A stretch of DNA of 63,294 nucleotides, from positions 1 through 63,294 of the forward strand of contig MHAY01000053.1 in the NCBI GenBank assembly GCA_001804705.1. Direction: 5' to 3'. The position numbers and the translations under genes are program-made. This document shows, one piece after another, positions 25,468 through 33,295 of this stretch. Positions within the stretch are counted from its first letter, which is position 1. The number at the start of each line of letters is the position of its first letter. This DNA comes from Ignavibacteria bacterium RIFOXYC2_FULL_35_21. GTDB taxonomy: Bacteria; Bacteroidota; Ignavibacteria; Kapaibacteriales; UBA2268. The notes below the pieces were generated by a model. That model saw nothing but the letters and a program-made list of their open reading frames with translations, was not told the DNA's origin and ran no database searches.

Positions 25468-27651
25468 ATGAATGACCCGGCTAAAACAAAAACACAGCTT
25501 ATTTACGAACTGAATGAGCTAAGGAAAAAATTAAATAAAATCAATCAGAAACAAATTCAATCAATAAACAAAAATATTAGCAATGATAAAACAATTTCAA
25601 AATCTTCTAAACAAAAAGAAATAAAGAATCAAAATCAAAAATTTGAGGATATAACTCTTAATCAAAAAAAATATTTTGAAGAGTTTCAGGGCATAGGTTA
25701 TCAATTTGAAATAACAAATTATAAACCCATTCTATTTTTCGGAGTTGTTCGGGAAATCACAGGATATTCCGAAGAGGACTTCCTTTCCGGCAGAATAGAA
25801 TTAAAATCATTAATTCATCCCGAAGATGCGGCTTTGGTCAATGAAGAAACATATAAAGTTATAAACAATGCGGGTTATTTATCAATAATTGAATATAGAA
25901 TCTCGAATAAAAATGGCACAATTCATTGGGTAAGGGACATTAAAAAATTAATTAAGGATAAAAATAATAAGAGGAAAATTATTCAGGGAACAATCTTTGA
26001 TGTTACCGAATGTAAGATTATCGAAGATGATTTGAAGTTGAGCGAATTTAGGTATAGGACTTTGGTTGATAATGTTCCTGGAACGATATATCGTTGTCAG
26101 GTCAGGTCGCCATGGAGGATGGAACATATAAGTCCAATGGTTGAGCATTTAACGGGGTATTTACCTGATAAATTTTTAATAGATGGTTTAACATGGGCAG
26201 AAATAGTTTATCCGGATGACCTCGACTATATCATCAATGCTGTTGAAGAAGCAGTTGATAAAAAAGAAATATACATTCTGGAATATAGAATAATTCATAT
26301 TGATGGAAACATTCGATGGATTTTTGAGCGTGGTAAAGCTTATTATGATGAAAAAGGAAATCCGTTATGGCTTGAAGGGGTTTTGTTAGATGTTACAGAC
26401 TGGAAAAAAGCAGAACAATTGTTGAAGGAAAGCGAGGAACGTTTCAGGATGATATTTCAAACAAGCCCTGATGCAATTGTTTTAAGTACATTTGATACAG
26501 GAGAGTATATTGATTTTAACGATGGATTCATTAAACTGACCGGTTTATCGAGAGAACAGATTATCGGAAAAACAGCTTATGATATTCATTTGTGGAAAGA
26601 ACAGACACACAGAGATAAATTCCTGACCGAAATTAATAAGCTTGGGTATATCATCAACTATGAAGCTGAATTGAATGTTTCTAACAATATGGTACACACC
26701 TGTCTTATATCTTCCAGGGTGATAATGTATAATAATGAAAAGCATCTAATTTCTATTCTAAAAGATATAGGTGAGTTAAAAGATGCAGAAGAAAAAGTCC
26801 GTAAACTTAATACAGAACTGGAGCAGCGGGTGCATGACCGTACTGCTGAACTTGAGGAGACCTTAAAGATTTTAAGAAATGAATATGACGAGAAAAGCAA
26901 GGCTCAGATAGAATTAATGAAAGCTAAAGAAGAATTAGCAAAGGCTCTGAATGCCGAAAAAGAGCTTAGCAGTATGAAATCCAGCTTTATTTCTATGATT
27001 TCACATGAATACCGTACACCCTTGACTGTAATTCTAAGTTCATCTGAAATTTTGAGAAGATATTTTGAAATAAATGAACTGGAGGCTAAATTTTACAAAC
27101 ACCTTGATAATATCGCCGAATCTGTTCAAATCATGACAAGATTGCTGGAAAATATTCTCGTTATTAGTAAAAGCGAAGCAAGCAGTCTATACTATGAGTC
27201 ATCGAAATTCAATGTTGTCGAGTTTTTCGTAAGATTGATTCATGAAATTGAGTTTAGCGATAAAGGTGTTCATCATTTTAAGTTCGATATCGAATCGGAA
27301 TCTATTGAAGTTACTTCAGACCAAAAGCTTTTAAAACAAGTATTGTTTAATATTGTATCGAACGCAGTAAAATTTTCCACTGCAAACACTGAAATTATTT
27401 CTTCAGTTAAAGACAAAGGTGATACTGTGGAAATTTCAATTCAGGATTTTGGAATTGGTATTCCGATAGAAGACGAACCGCATATTTACGATACTTTTTT
27501 CAGGTGCAAAAATTCAGGTTCGATGAAAGGCAGCGGTATTGGGCTTTCTGTTGCCAAAAGATGTGTTGATATATTGAAAGGAAAAATTGAAGTCGAAAGC
27601 GAAATTAATCATGGTTCGGTCTTTAGAGTAATTCTGTCAAAAAACTTATAA
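25468..27651 (+). CDS. PAS-domain sensor histidine kinase
   Basis: A 727-residue sensor without transmembrane segments, so probably cytoplasmic. A basic, glutamine-rich N-terminal coiled coil (about 5-65) precedes three PAS/PAC units (about 70-190, 195-315, 325-445; PAC signatures ILEYRIIHIDGNIRWIFERG and EGVLLDVTDWKKAE). A coiled coil leads to the HisKA domain with phospho-acceptor His513 in SMISHEYRTPL, then the HATPase domain with N-box LFNIVSNAVKFS, G1 QDFGIGIP and G2 GSGIGLSVAKR. No receiver domain or response-regulator gene lies beside it, so its partner is elsewhere. The signal sensed is unknown. Confidence 0.93.
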   Translation: MNDPAKTKTQLIYELNELRKKLNKINQKQIQSINKNISNDKTISKSSKQKEIKNQNQKFEDITLNQKKYFEEFQGIGYQFEITNYKPILFFGVVREITGYSEEDFLSGRIELKSLIHPEDAALVNEETYKVINNAGYLSIIEYRISNKNGTIHWVRDIKKLIKDKNNKRKIIQGTIFDVTECKIIEDDLKLSEFRYRTLVDNVPGTIYRCQVRSPWRMEHISPMVEHLTGYLPDKFLIDGLTWAEIVYPDDLDYIINAVEEAVDKKEIYILEYRIIHIDGNIRWIFERGKAYYDEKGNPLWLEGVLLDVTDWKKAEQLLKESEERFRMIFQTSPDAIVLSTFDTGEYIDFNDGFIKLTGLSREQIIGKTAYDIHLWKEQTHRDKFLTEINKLGYIINYEAELNVSNNMVHTCLISSRVIMYNNEKHLISILKDIGELKDAEEKVRKLNTELEQRVHDRTAELEETLKILRNEYDEKSKAQIELMKAKEELAKALNAEKELSSMKSSFISMISHEYRTPLTVILSSSEILRRYFEINELEAKFYKHLDNIAESVQIMTRLLENILVISKSEASSLYYESSKFNVVEFFVRLIHEIEFSDKGVHHFKFDIESESIEVTSDQKLLKQVLFNIVSNAVKFSTANTEIISSVKDKGDTVEISIQDFGIGIPIEDEPHIYDTFFRCKNSGSMKGSGIGLSVAKRCVDILKGKIEVESEINHGSVFRVILSKNL

Positions 27652-27785
27652 TTTTAGTAATCCTTTGTTTTATTGTGATATATAGAATAGAAACGGTTAA
27701 TTGAATTTTTTTTGAAACTTATTTTTAATAATTTGCGTTTAAGTTACGATTGTTAATACTTATTGAGTAATTATAGAAAGGGATT

Positions 27786-28784
27786 ATGATGCCTATTAAA
27801 CTTGCGATTAATGGTTTTGGAAGAATTGGCCGTCTTGCTTTTAGAGAAGCGTTAAAAAGAAAAGCTCAATTTGAATTTGTCGGTATCAATGATATAACCG
27901 ATGCTCCTACACTTGCTCATTTATTGAAATATGACTCCGTTCATGGTAAATTCCAAGGTGATTTACAGGTTGATGGAAACAATATTATAGTTAATGGAGT
28001 TAAAGTTCCAATTTCAGCAGAGAGACAAATTGAATCACTCCCATGGAAAGGAAATGTTGATGTAGTTCTTGAATCAACAGGTGTTTATACTAAGCGTGAA
28101 CCTCTCGAAAAACATATAGCTAACGGAGCAAAGAAAGTATTACTGTCTGCTCCTGCTAAGGAGGAGTTAGATGCAACAATCGTTATGGGTGTGAATGATA
28201 ATACATTAACCGGCAAAGAAAAACTCATTTCAAATGCATCATGCACAACAAACTGTCTTGCACCAATGGCAAAGGTACTCCATGAGAATTTTGGCATTGT
28301 CAGTGGTTTAATGACTACAATACATGCTTATACAAATGACCAGAGAATACTCGATTTACCACATAAAGATTTACGCAGGGCTCGTGCTGCCGCAGTAAGT
28401 GCTATACCAACTACAACAGGTGCAGCGAAAGCCGTTGGATTGGTGCTTCCTGAATTGAAAGGGAAACTTAATGGATATGCAATCCGTGTTCCTGTTCCTG
28501 ACGGTTCATTAACCGATTTTTCTGCGGTATTGTTAAAAGAAGTTACTAAAGAAGAAATTAATGCCGCAATGAAGAAAGCTTCAGAAACAAGTTTAAAGGG
28601 AATACTTGAATATTCCGAAGAACCTCTTGTTTCTGTTGATATAGTTGGTAATCCTCATTCATGTATTTTTGATTCTCAGTTAACTATTGCAAGTGGAAAT
28701 TTCATCAAGGCAGTAGGCTGGTATGATAATGAGTTCGGATATTCATGCAGAATTGTTGATTTGATGGTAAAATTGATGGTTTAA
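27786..28784 (+). CDS. gapA: Glyceraldehyde-3-phosphate dehydrogenase, type I
   Basis: Oxidises and phosphorylates glyceraldehyde 3-phosphate to 1,3-bisphosphoglycerate with NAD(P)+ in glycolysis, and runs in reverse in gluconeogenesis. The 332 residues fit the family. The Rossmann motif [14 protein letters not shown] is at the N-terminus and the catalytic cysteine is Cys153 in [12 protein letters not shown]; the WYDNEFGYS motif is near the end. Two ATGs are adjacent at the start; either would follow the AGAAAGGGA ribosome-binding site well. pgk follows 104 nt downstream, so consecutive glycolytic steps are paired. Confidence 0.98.
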   Translation: MMPIKLAINGFGRIGRLAFREALKRKAQFEFVGINDITDAPTLAHLLKYDSVHGKFQGDLQVDGNNIIVNGVKVPISAERQIESLPWKGNVDVVLESTGVYTKREPLEKHIANGAKKVLLSAPAKEELDATIVMGVNDNTLTGKEKLISNASCTTNCLAPMAKVLHENFGIVSGLMTTIHAYTNDQRILDLPHKDLRRARAAAVSAIPTTTGAAKAVGLVLPELKGKLNGYAIRVPVPDGSLTDFSAVLLKEVTKEEINAAMKKASETSLKGILEYSEEPLVSVDIVGNPHSCIFDSQLTIASGNFIKAVGWYDNEFGYSCRIVDLMVKLMV

Positions 28785-28803
28785 ATAACCTCACTCTGAA
28801 TCA

Positions 28804-28819
28804 CTCTCCAAGAGGAGAG
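28804..28819 (+). terminator. Hairpin between gapA and pgk
   Basis: CTCTCC and GGAGAG enclose the loop AAGA, followed by AGACTTTATTTTAC. The T-richness is moderate, so it may be a partial terminator/attenuator setting gapA and pgk levels, or simply an example of the 'CTCTCC...GGAGAG' intergenic repeat type. Confidence 0.35.
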
Positions 28820-28888
28820 AGACTTTATTTTACTATTCTCTAAAAATAAATATTGATAAAAATTATTCTAAATTAAATCGGGTTTGAA

Positions 28889-30079
28889 ATGATTAAATCA
28901 ATTGATGAAGTTAGAATTGAAGGAAAAAAGATTTTAGTCAGAGTTGATTTCAATGTACCTCTTGATGAGGAACAAAATGTAACTGATGATACACGTATCA
29001 GAGAGTCTCTTCCAACAATTGATAAAATAATTGATTATGGAAGTATTCCAATTTTAATGTCGCATCTCGGCAGGCCAAAGGGAGAACCCAATCCAAAATA
29101 TTCCCTTGAACCGGTTGCTAAACTCATGTTGGAAAAATACGGTTATGATGTGCTCTTTGCAAAAGACTGTATTGGCAAGCCCGCACTGGAAGCCGTTAAT
29201 CGGGCTGCCGTTGGGCAAGTCGTGTTACTTGAAAATCTCAGATTCCATAAAGAAGAAGAAAAGAACGATATTGAATTTGCTAAACAGCTTGCATCACTTG
29301 GCGATGCTTATGTCAACGATGCTTTCGGCTCCGCACATAGGGCTCACGCAAGTACAGAAGCCCTTGCAAAGTTATTTGATACGAGGCTTGCAGGTTATTT
29401 AATGATTAATGAAATCGAATATCTCGGTAAAACTATTACTAATCCGATTAAACCTTTTGTAGCTGTTCTTGGCGGTGCAAAAATTTCGGGTAAGATTGAC
29501 GTTATTAAAAACCTGATGGACAAATGCAGTTCTATTCTTATTGGCGGAGGAATGGCATATACTTTCTATAAAGCTTTGGGTTTTGGAATTGGTAAATCTT
29601 TGCTCGAAGAGGATAGGGTGGAGATGGCTCAGGAATTGCTTGGAGAAACTTCTGCAAAAAATGTAAAACTTATACTCCCGGTTGATACGGTTGTAGCTGA
29701 TTCTTTCAATAATGAAACGAATTATAAAACGGTAAAATCCGATTCAATTCCAGATGGATGGATGGGTATGGATATAGGGCCTGAGACACAAAAATTATTC
29801 TGCGACGAAATTTTAAAAGCAAGGACAGTAGTATGGAATGGCCCTATGGGTGTTTTTGAGATGGAGAACTTTGCTAAAGGCACTTATGCGATAGCTCAAG
29901 CTTTGGCTGACGCAACTACCAAGGGTGCCACAACAATAGTAGGCGGGGGAGATTCAGCCGCCGCAATCAATAAAATGAACTTTCAGAATAAAGTTACACA
30001 TGTCTCTACCGGTGGCGGTGCATCGCTTGAATATCTTGAAGGGAAAATTCTTCCCGGCGTCGCGGCACTTGAAGTTTGA
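28889..30079 (+). CDS. pgk: Phosphoglycerate kinase
   Basis: Transfers phosphate from 1,3-bisphosphoglycerate to ADP. The 396 residues match the family. Signatures are KKILVRVDFNVPLDE (about 11-25), the substrate-binding LMSHLGRPKGEPNPKYSL, the VNDAFGSAHRAHAST stretch, and the C-terminal nucleotide-binding GGGDSAAAINK and HVSTGGGASLEYLEGK. It lies downstream of gapA on the same strand and shares its pathway. The start is supported by the conserved N-terminus (IKSIDEVRIEGKKILVRVDF). Confidence 0.98.
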   Translation: MIKSIDEVRIEGKKILVRVDFNVPLDEEQNVTDDTRIRESLPTIDKIIDYGSIPILMSHLGRPKGEPNPKYSLEPVAKLMLEKYGYDVLFAKDCIGKPALEAVNRAAVGQVVLLENLRFHKEEEKNDIEFAKQLASLGDAYVNDAFGSAHRAHASTEALAKLFDTRLAGYLMINEIEYLGKTITNPIKPFVAVLGGAKISGKIDVIKNLMDKCSSILIGGGMAYTFYKALGFGIGKSLLEEDRVEMAQELLGETSAKNVKLILPVDTVVADSFNNETNYKTVKSDSIPDGWMGMDIGPETQKLFCDEILKARTVVWNGPMGVFEMENFAKGTYAIAQALADATTKGATTIVGGGDSAAAINKMNFQNKVTHVSTGGGASLEYLEGKILPGVAALEV

Positions 30080-30092
30080 TTTTTTACATTAT

Positions 30093-30116
30093 GTCAGCCT
30101 GAGCTTGTCGAAGGCT
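30093..30116 (-). repeat. TCGAC-loop hairpin family, copy B
   Basis: On the minus strand AGCCT and AGGCT enclose TCGACAAGCTC, followed by GAC. It is the left part of a compound inverted element spanning 30091-30184, whose outer ends ATGTCA and TGACAT are also complementary. Confidence 0.7.
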
Positions 30117-30132
30117 AAATTGAATAAGGTTA

Positions 30133-30182
30133 TCACACTTCGACGGAGTTTATCTTGAACAAAGTGAAAGGCTCAGTGTGAC
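30133..30182 (+). repeat. TCGAC-loop hairpin family, copy C (long loop)
   Basis: The stem TCACACT (30133-30139) pairs with AGTGTGA (30175-30181). The 35-nt loop starts TCGAC and ends GCTC, and GAC closes the element. The GTG at 30178, a possible start of the next gene, lies inside its right arm, which argues for the later GTG at 30208 as the real start. Confidence 0.7.
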
Positions 30183-30207
30183 ATTTTTTAAATTTAACAT
30201 AACTTTT

Positions 30208-31092
30208 GTGAATAAATTATTTTTTTTATTTTTTTTAATTTCTACTTGTATTTATTCTTTTAGCCAGAATAAAAACGATACTGCAAAGATTTCGGATTTC
30301 GGGCAATTCCTGAATAAATTAAAATACCCGGAGGATGTTAAAAACAGCTACATGCTTGAGTTGTCATATGGATTGAGCCTTCCCGGGTTTGGAGGAAAAT
30401 TCAGCACTCCGATTGTTAAAGCATTTTCATTGGATATCAGGTATGGTTTTGTGAGGCTCGATTCCATTTTTACTTTACCACATAATTATTATTTCGCATC
30501 GGAATTTGCTTTTCTTCGTAACGCATCATCCCACCTAAAACTAAACAGAGAAAAAATCACAAGTGGAGTAACAACCGATGCATGGTGCTTCGGATTCGGC
30601 TACAGCAACGGTTATGGATATACTCCGAATGATGATTCAAAATTTACATTGTATAATTCAGGAACAATAAACTGGTCAAAAGTTGATATTGAAAACTTTC
30701 CTTCAAATCCCGCCGACAGCAACATTGCAAAATTGTACGATGAAGAATTTCGGTTCGGAACATCATTCGACTGCGGATTTATTGTTGATGTTATTCCCGT
30801 ATTAAAATTCGATTTGGGATACGAGCATCAAATCATTTTTCCCCGTCATCTTGCCTGGAAATGGCTCGGAAGCAGTTCTATAGAGTTATTTTTTCAAAGA
30901 GCGATTGATTTATATGGAATAGAAATTCTGAAACTTGACAACAAAAATCTTCCTATTATAAACTTCATTATAAAGAATGCGGTGTCATTTATTTTCTATG
31001 AATTCCGCCGCCACCAGATGAACTGGCCCTTCAAATCCGAAACACCAATGAATTATGATAATATGAAGATTGGATTGAAATTTGTGTTTTGA
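30208..31092 (+). CDS. Outer-membrane beta-barrel protein, paralog of the 42167-43045 gene
   Basis: I chose the GTG at 30208, which gives a clean signal peptide (MNKLFFLFFLISTCIYSFSQ) and 294 residues; the frame runs up to 30178, but those bases belong to a repeat. The mature protein has amphipathic aromatic strands (MLELSYGLSLPGFGGKF, SLDIRYGFVRL, CFGFGYSNGYGYTP, FGTSFDCGFIVDVIP) and ends in F (IGLKFVF), typical of outer-membrane barrels. It resembles the protein at 42167-43045 throughout: GYSNGYGY versus GLSRGYGYH, TGNVFWSKV-like NSGTINWSKV, HLAWKWLGS versus FMTWYWLGS, QMNWPF versus NMDWPF. The family is unnamed to me. The function is unknown. Confidence 0.75.
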   Translation: MNKLFFLFFLISTCIYSFSQNKNDTAKISDFGQFLNKLKYPEDVKNSYMLELSYGLSLPGFGGKFSTPIVKAFSLDIRYGFVRLDSIFTLPHNYYFASEFAFLRNASSHLKLNREKITSGVTTDAWCFGFGYSNGYGYTPNDDSKFTLYNSGTINWSKVDIENFPSNPADSNIAKLYDEEFRFGTSFDCGFIVDVIPVLKFDLGYEHQIIFPRHLAWKWLGSSSIELFFQRAIDLYGIEILKLDNKNLPIINFIIKNAVSFIFYEFRRHQMNWPFKSETPMNYDNMKIGLKFVF

Positions 31093-31101
31093 TAGATACC
31101 G

Positions 31102-31416
31102 TTAAGAATTTCTTTCATAAATCACAACACCTGACTTATCAATCTCTTTCAAAATGTGATTTGTTGTGTATCTCCATTCTTCATATTCATTTGGTGTATA
31201 AACTAAAATGTCAAGGGGTATCGAATAAGGAAAACATCCAAGCCTGATTTCGGATGCTCTTTTGTAACGAGGAAGTATTGAGTCCATAATAATTAATAAA
31301 TCAAGGTCACTATCTTTAGTTGGTAAGCCACCGGCATAAGATCCAAACACAACAATCTTGTCAGGATTAAATTTACTGACAATATTATCAATTATTTTAC
31401 TTACCTCCGTGTTCAT
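31102..31416 (-). CDS. MNT-type minimal nucleotidyltransferase, orphan
   Basis: A 104-residue protein with the nucleotidyltransferase signature GS-x10-DxD: VVFGSYAGGLPTKDSDLDLL (GS at 25-26, D37 and D39). A third acidic residue is Asp69 in SIPLDILVY. Such proteins usually pair with a HEPN RNase as MntA/HepT antitoxin-toxin; the MntA antitoxin AMPylates its toxin. No HEPN gene lies on either side: the neighbours are an outer-membrane protein and a T9SS cargo gene. The three carboxylates are intact, so it is probably an active enzyme without its usual partner, or its partner is elsewhere. Confidence 0.85.
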   Translation of the reverse strand: MNTEVSKIIDNIVSKFNPDKIVVFGSYAGGLPTKDSDLDLLIIMDSILPRYKRASEIRLGCFPYSIPLDILVYTPNEYEEWRYTTNHILKEIDKSGVVIYERNS

Positions 31417-31492
31417 GTAAATTATTTTGATTGATTAATTTCAATATCAAATATAAATAAGTATCGTATTATATGGAAATAATAATTGAAAA

Positions 31493-32716
31493 TTATTTCA
31501 CAATAAACATCTTTGTTTCGTGATAAGAACCTGAAATCAAGTCGCACCAGTAAGCACCAATTGGGAGATTGCTGACATCAACGGGTACATTGTAAATACC
31601 CGGTTCAAGAACTTCACTTACTGCTATCGCTATATTCTGACCTGTAATATCATATATTTTTATTTCTGTGAAATTTTTAATTCCAATACTAAATTCAATA
31701 TTAATTTTACCTTCTCCTGCCGGATTAGGCCTGATGTTCTTTAAAGTGTTCCAAAATGTTGAGAGATGAATTATTCTCCAATAATCATTAAAACAAAGAA
31801 TAAGTGTATTATTGAAGGAATAGAAATCAATGCAATTGGCACAATCAATTAATATTTGATGCATAATCTCAGAAGTTGAATCAAGTGCATTTGGTAAAAA
31901 TGTTCTTAATTTGAATTTAAGGATTTCACCTCCATTTGGAAAGTTAAGTATATCAGTTTTTGAATTCAGTTTAACTAAAAATTCACCTTTGACATCATTT
32001 ATATTTATTTGTTCAATATTGAATTTACTATTTATTAAATCACCAACCTGTATGTCTTCTTCAATAACTTTTAGAAAATTTGGATTATAATTTACAGATA
32101 TTTCAAAATCTTTAATATTTGCTAACCTGATATCTTCACCGGGATTTAAAGAAATTCTGGCTTCAACAGAATCTTCGATGCAAGCTATATTCTTAGATAA
32201 CACTAACGTTGAACCTCTAAAAATATGTATAGCATTACCTATAATTGGAGTTTCACTAATTGCTACAGGTGTGAAAATTGTATTATTATATACAACAAGA
32301 TTTGCTTTATGTGTTATTAAGTTTGGGATTAGTCCGTCAGGACGTTGAGGTGAATACCTGATTTCAATTTCCCTGTACATTCCTCCATTAAGTAGAAATC
32401 CAATTTTATCAGTTGGATTAACAAAATCAAATACACCAACACTCTGAGGGTCTAATGGCTGAATAGCCATTGAATCAATATACAAGTCGTCTGAACCGAT
32501 GTTAGTTACTACACATTTAATAATTTGCGGGTCATCGAAGCATGTTGTTACTTCACCAGCAGTAACTCTTATTCCTTGTGTGTTCGCGAGGTTGTCAATT
32601 CTCTTTTTTCCCCAATCATAAGAAGATGCAATTAGGTCATCTGTTTGAGTGTAACAAAAAACACAGTTTACCAAACAAAAAGAAATTACAAGATAAAGTA
32701 AAATTAGATTTTTCAT
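31493..32716 (-). CDS. Secreted protein with T9SS sorting domain
   Basis: A 407-residue protein with a signal peptide (MKNLILLYLVISFCLV...CYTQ). A DUF1573/ASPM-like beta-sandwich (about 45-150: CVVTNIGSDDLYIDSMAIQP, IEIRYSPQRPDG) precedes a cohesin-like region (ISLNPGEDIRLANIKDFEISVNYNPN, about 190-280). The C-terminal T9SS domain is about 325-407 (IRPNPAGEGKINIEFSI, GAYWCDLISG, ETKMFIVK). It is probably exported through the T9SS and cleaved or attached at the surface. The specific role is unknown. The gene is intact, unlike two other cargo genes in the window. A 77-nt gap separates it from the MNT gene downstream. Confidence 0.85.
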   Translation of the reverse strand: MKNLILLYLVISFCLVNCVFCYTQTDDLIASSYDWGKKRIDNLANTQGIRVTAGEVTTCFDDPQIIKCVVTNIGSDDLYIDSMAIQPLDPQSVGVFDFVNPTDKIGFLLNGGMYREIEIRYSPQRPDGLIPNLITHKANLVVYNNTIFTPVAISETPIIGNAIHIFRGSTLVLSKNIACIEDSVEARISLNPGEDIRLANIKDFEISVNYNPNFLKVIEEDIQVGDLINSKFNIEQININDVKGEFLVKLNSKTDILNFPNGGEILKFKLRTFLPNALDSTSEIMHQILIDCANCIDFYSFNNTLILCFNDYWRIIHLSTFWNTLKNIRPNPAGEGKINIEFSIGIKNFTEIKIYDITGQNIAIAVSEVLEPGIYNVPVDVSNLPIGAYWCDLISGSYHETKMFIVK

Positions 32717-32892
32717 ATTATTCCAAATCTTGTGTTTAAACTTATTGTAATAACAATAAAAACAGCAAAATGTTACAGCAATTTATCAATTTATTTTTAA
32801 TAATTATAAAAATCATATATAATGGCTGAGGAAATTAATCAACGAAACACTGTGCAAAACTCGGGGAAACCCGGTGGTAAATTAGACATATA

Positions 32893-33008
32893 ATCCCTAC
32901 GGGATAAGTGTGGCGGCTGGGATTCGGATTCTACTAATATATAATCCCTACGGGATAAATGTGGTGGTAGTGAATCCGTTTGCTACAGACATGTAATCGT
33001 AATGCGAT
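32893..33008 (+). repeat. 51-52-bp tandem repeat with covarying 13-bp palindromes, locus 1
   Basis: Three palindromes are regularly spaced: ATCCCTACGGGAT at 32893-32905 and 32944-32956, and ATCGTAATGCGAT at 32996-33008. The spacers share AArTGTGG...CTAC...AT and so are repeat sequence, not unique spacers. The same unit occurs at 63029-63092. The region 32717-33295 holds this array, one TCGAC-loop hairpin and a heptamer repeat; I see no gene in it. Confidence 0.8.
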
Positions 33009-33120
33009 AGAATTGTTATATTTTAATCATAAAACCCCCAAACTCCCTTTGAAAAAGCAGGCTTTTGATGTGGGTTGTTGCAATGGATTCTGAAATAAAT
33101 TCATAATGACATTGAGGGAG

Positions 33121-33144
33121 ATTCTTCGACAGGCTCAGAATGAC
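33121..33144 (+). repeat. TCGAC-loop hairpin family, copy D
   Basis: The stem ATTCT pairs with AGAAT around the loop TCGACAGGCTC, followed by GAC. Confidence 0.7.
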
Positions 33145-33219
33145 AAAGAACAAATCCCCATTCAGACAATTATTGCAATAAATTCATTCCAAATTCTTAT
33201 ATTACATGTTATTTAAAAT

Positions 33220-33247
33220 AATTTTGAATTTTGAATTTTGAATTTTG
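33220..33247 (+). repeat. Heptamer tandem repeat (AATTTTG)x4
   Basis: Four perfect 7-bp units end 48 nt before the start of the truncated clpB gene. Confidence 0.85.
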
Positions 33248-33295
33248 AATTGTGGTTATATATTAATTAAAAATTGATTTTTTTTCAGTAGAAAA

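Noticed and set aside
32893-33008. Possible small CRISPR array (regular 51-52-bp period)
   Set aside because: The repeated palindrome is only 13 bp, it varies, and the 'spacers' share sequence with each other and with the 63029 locus.
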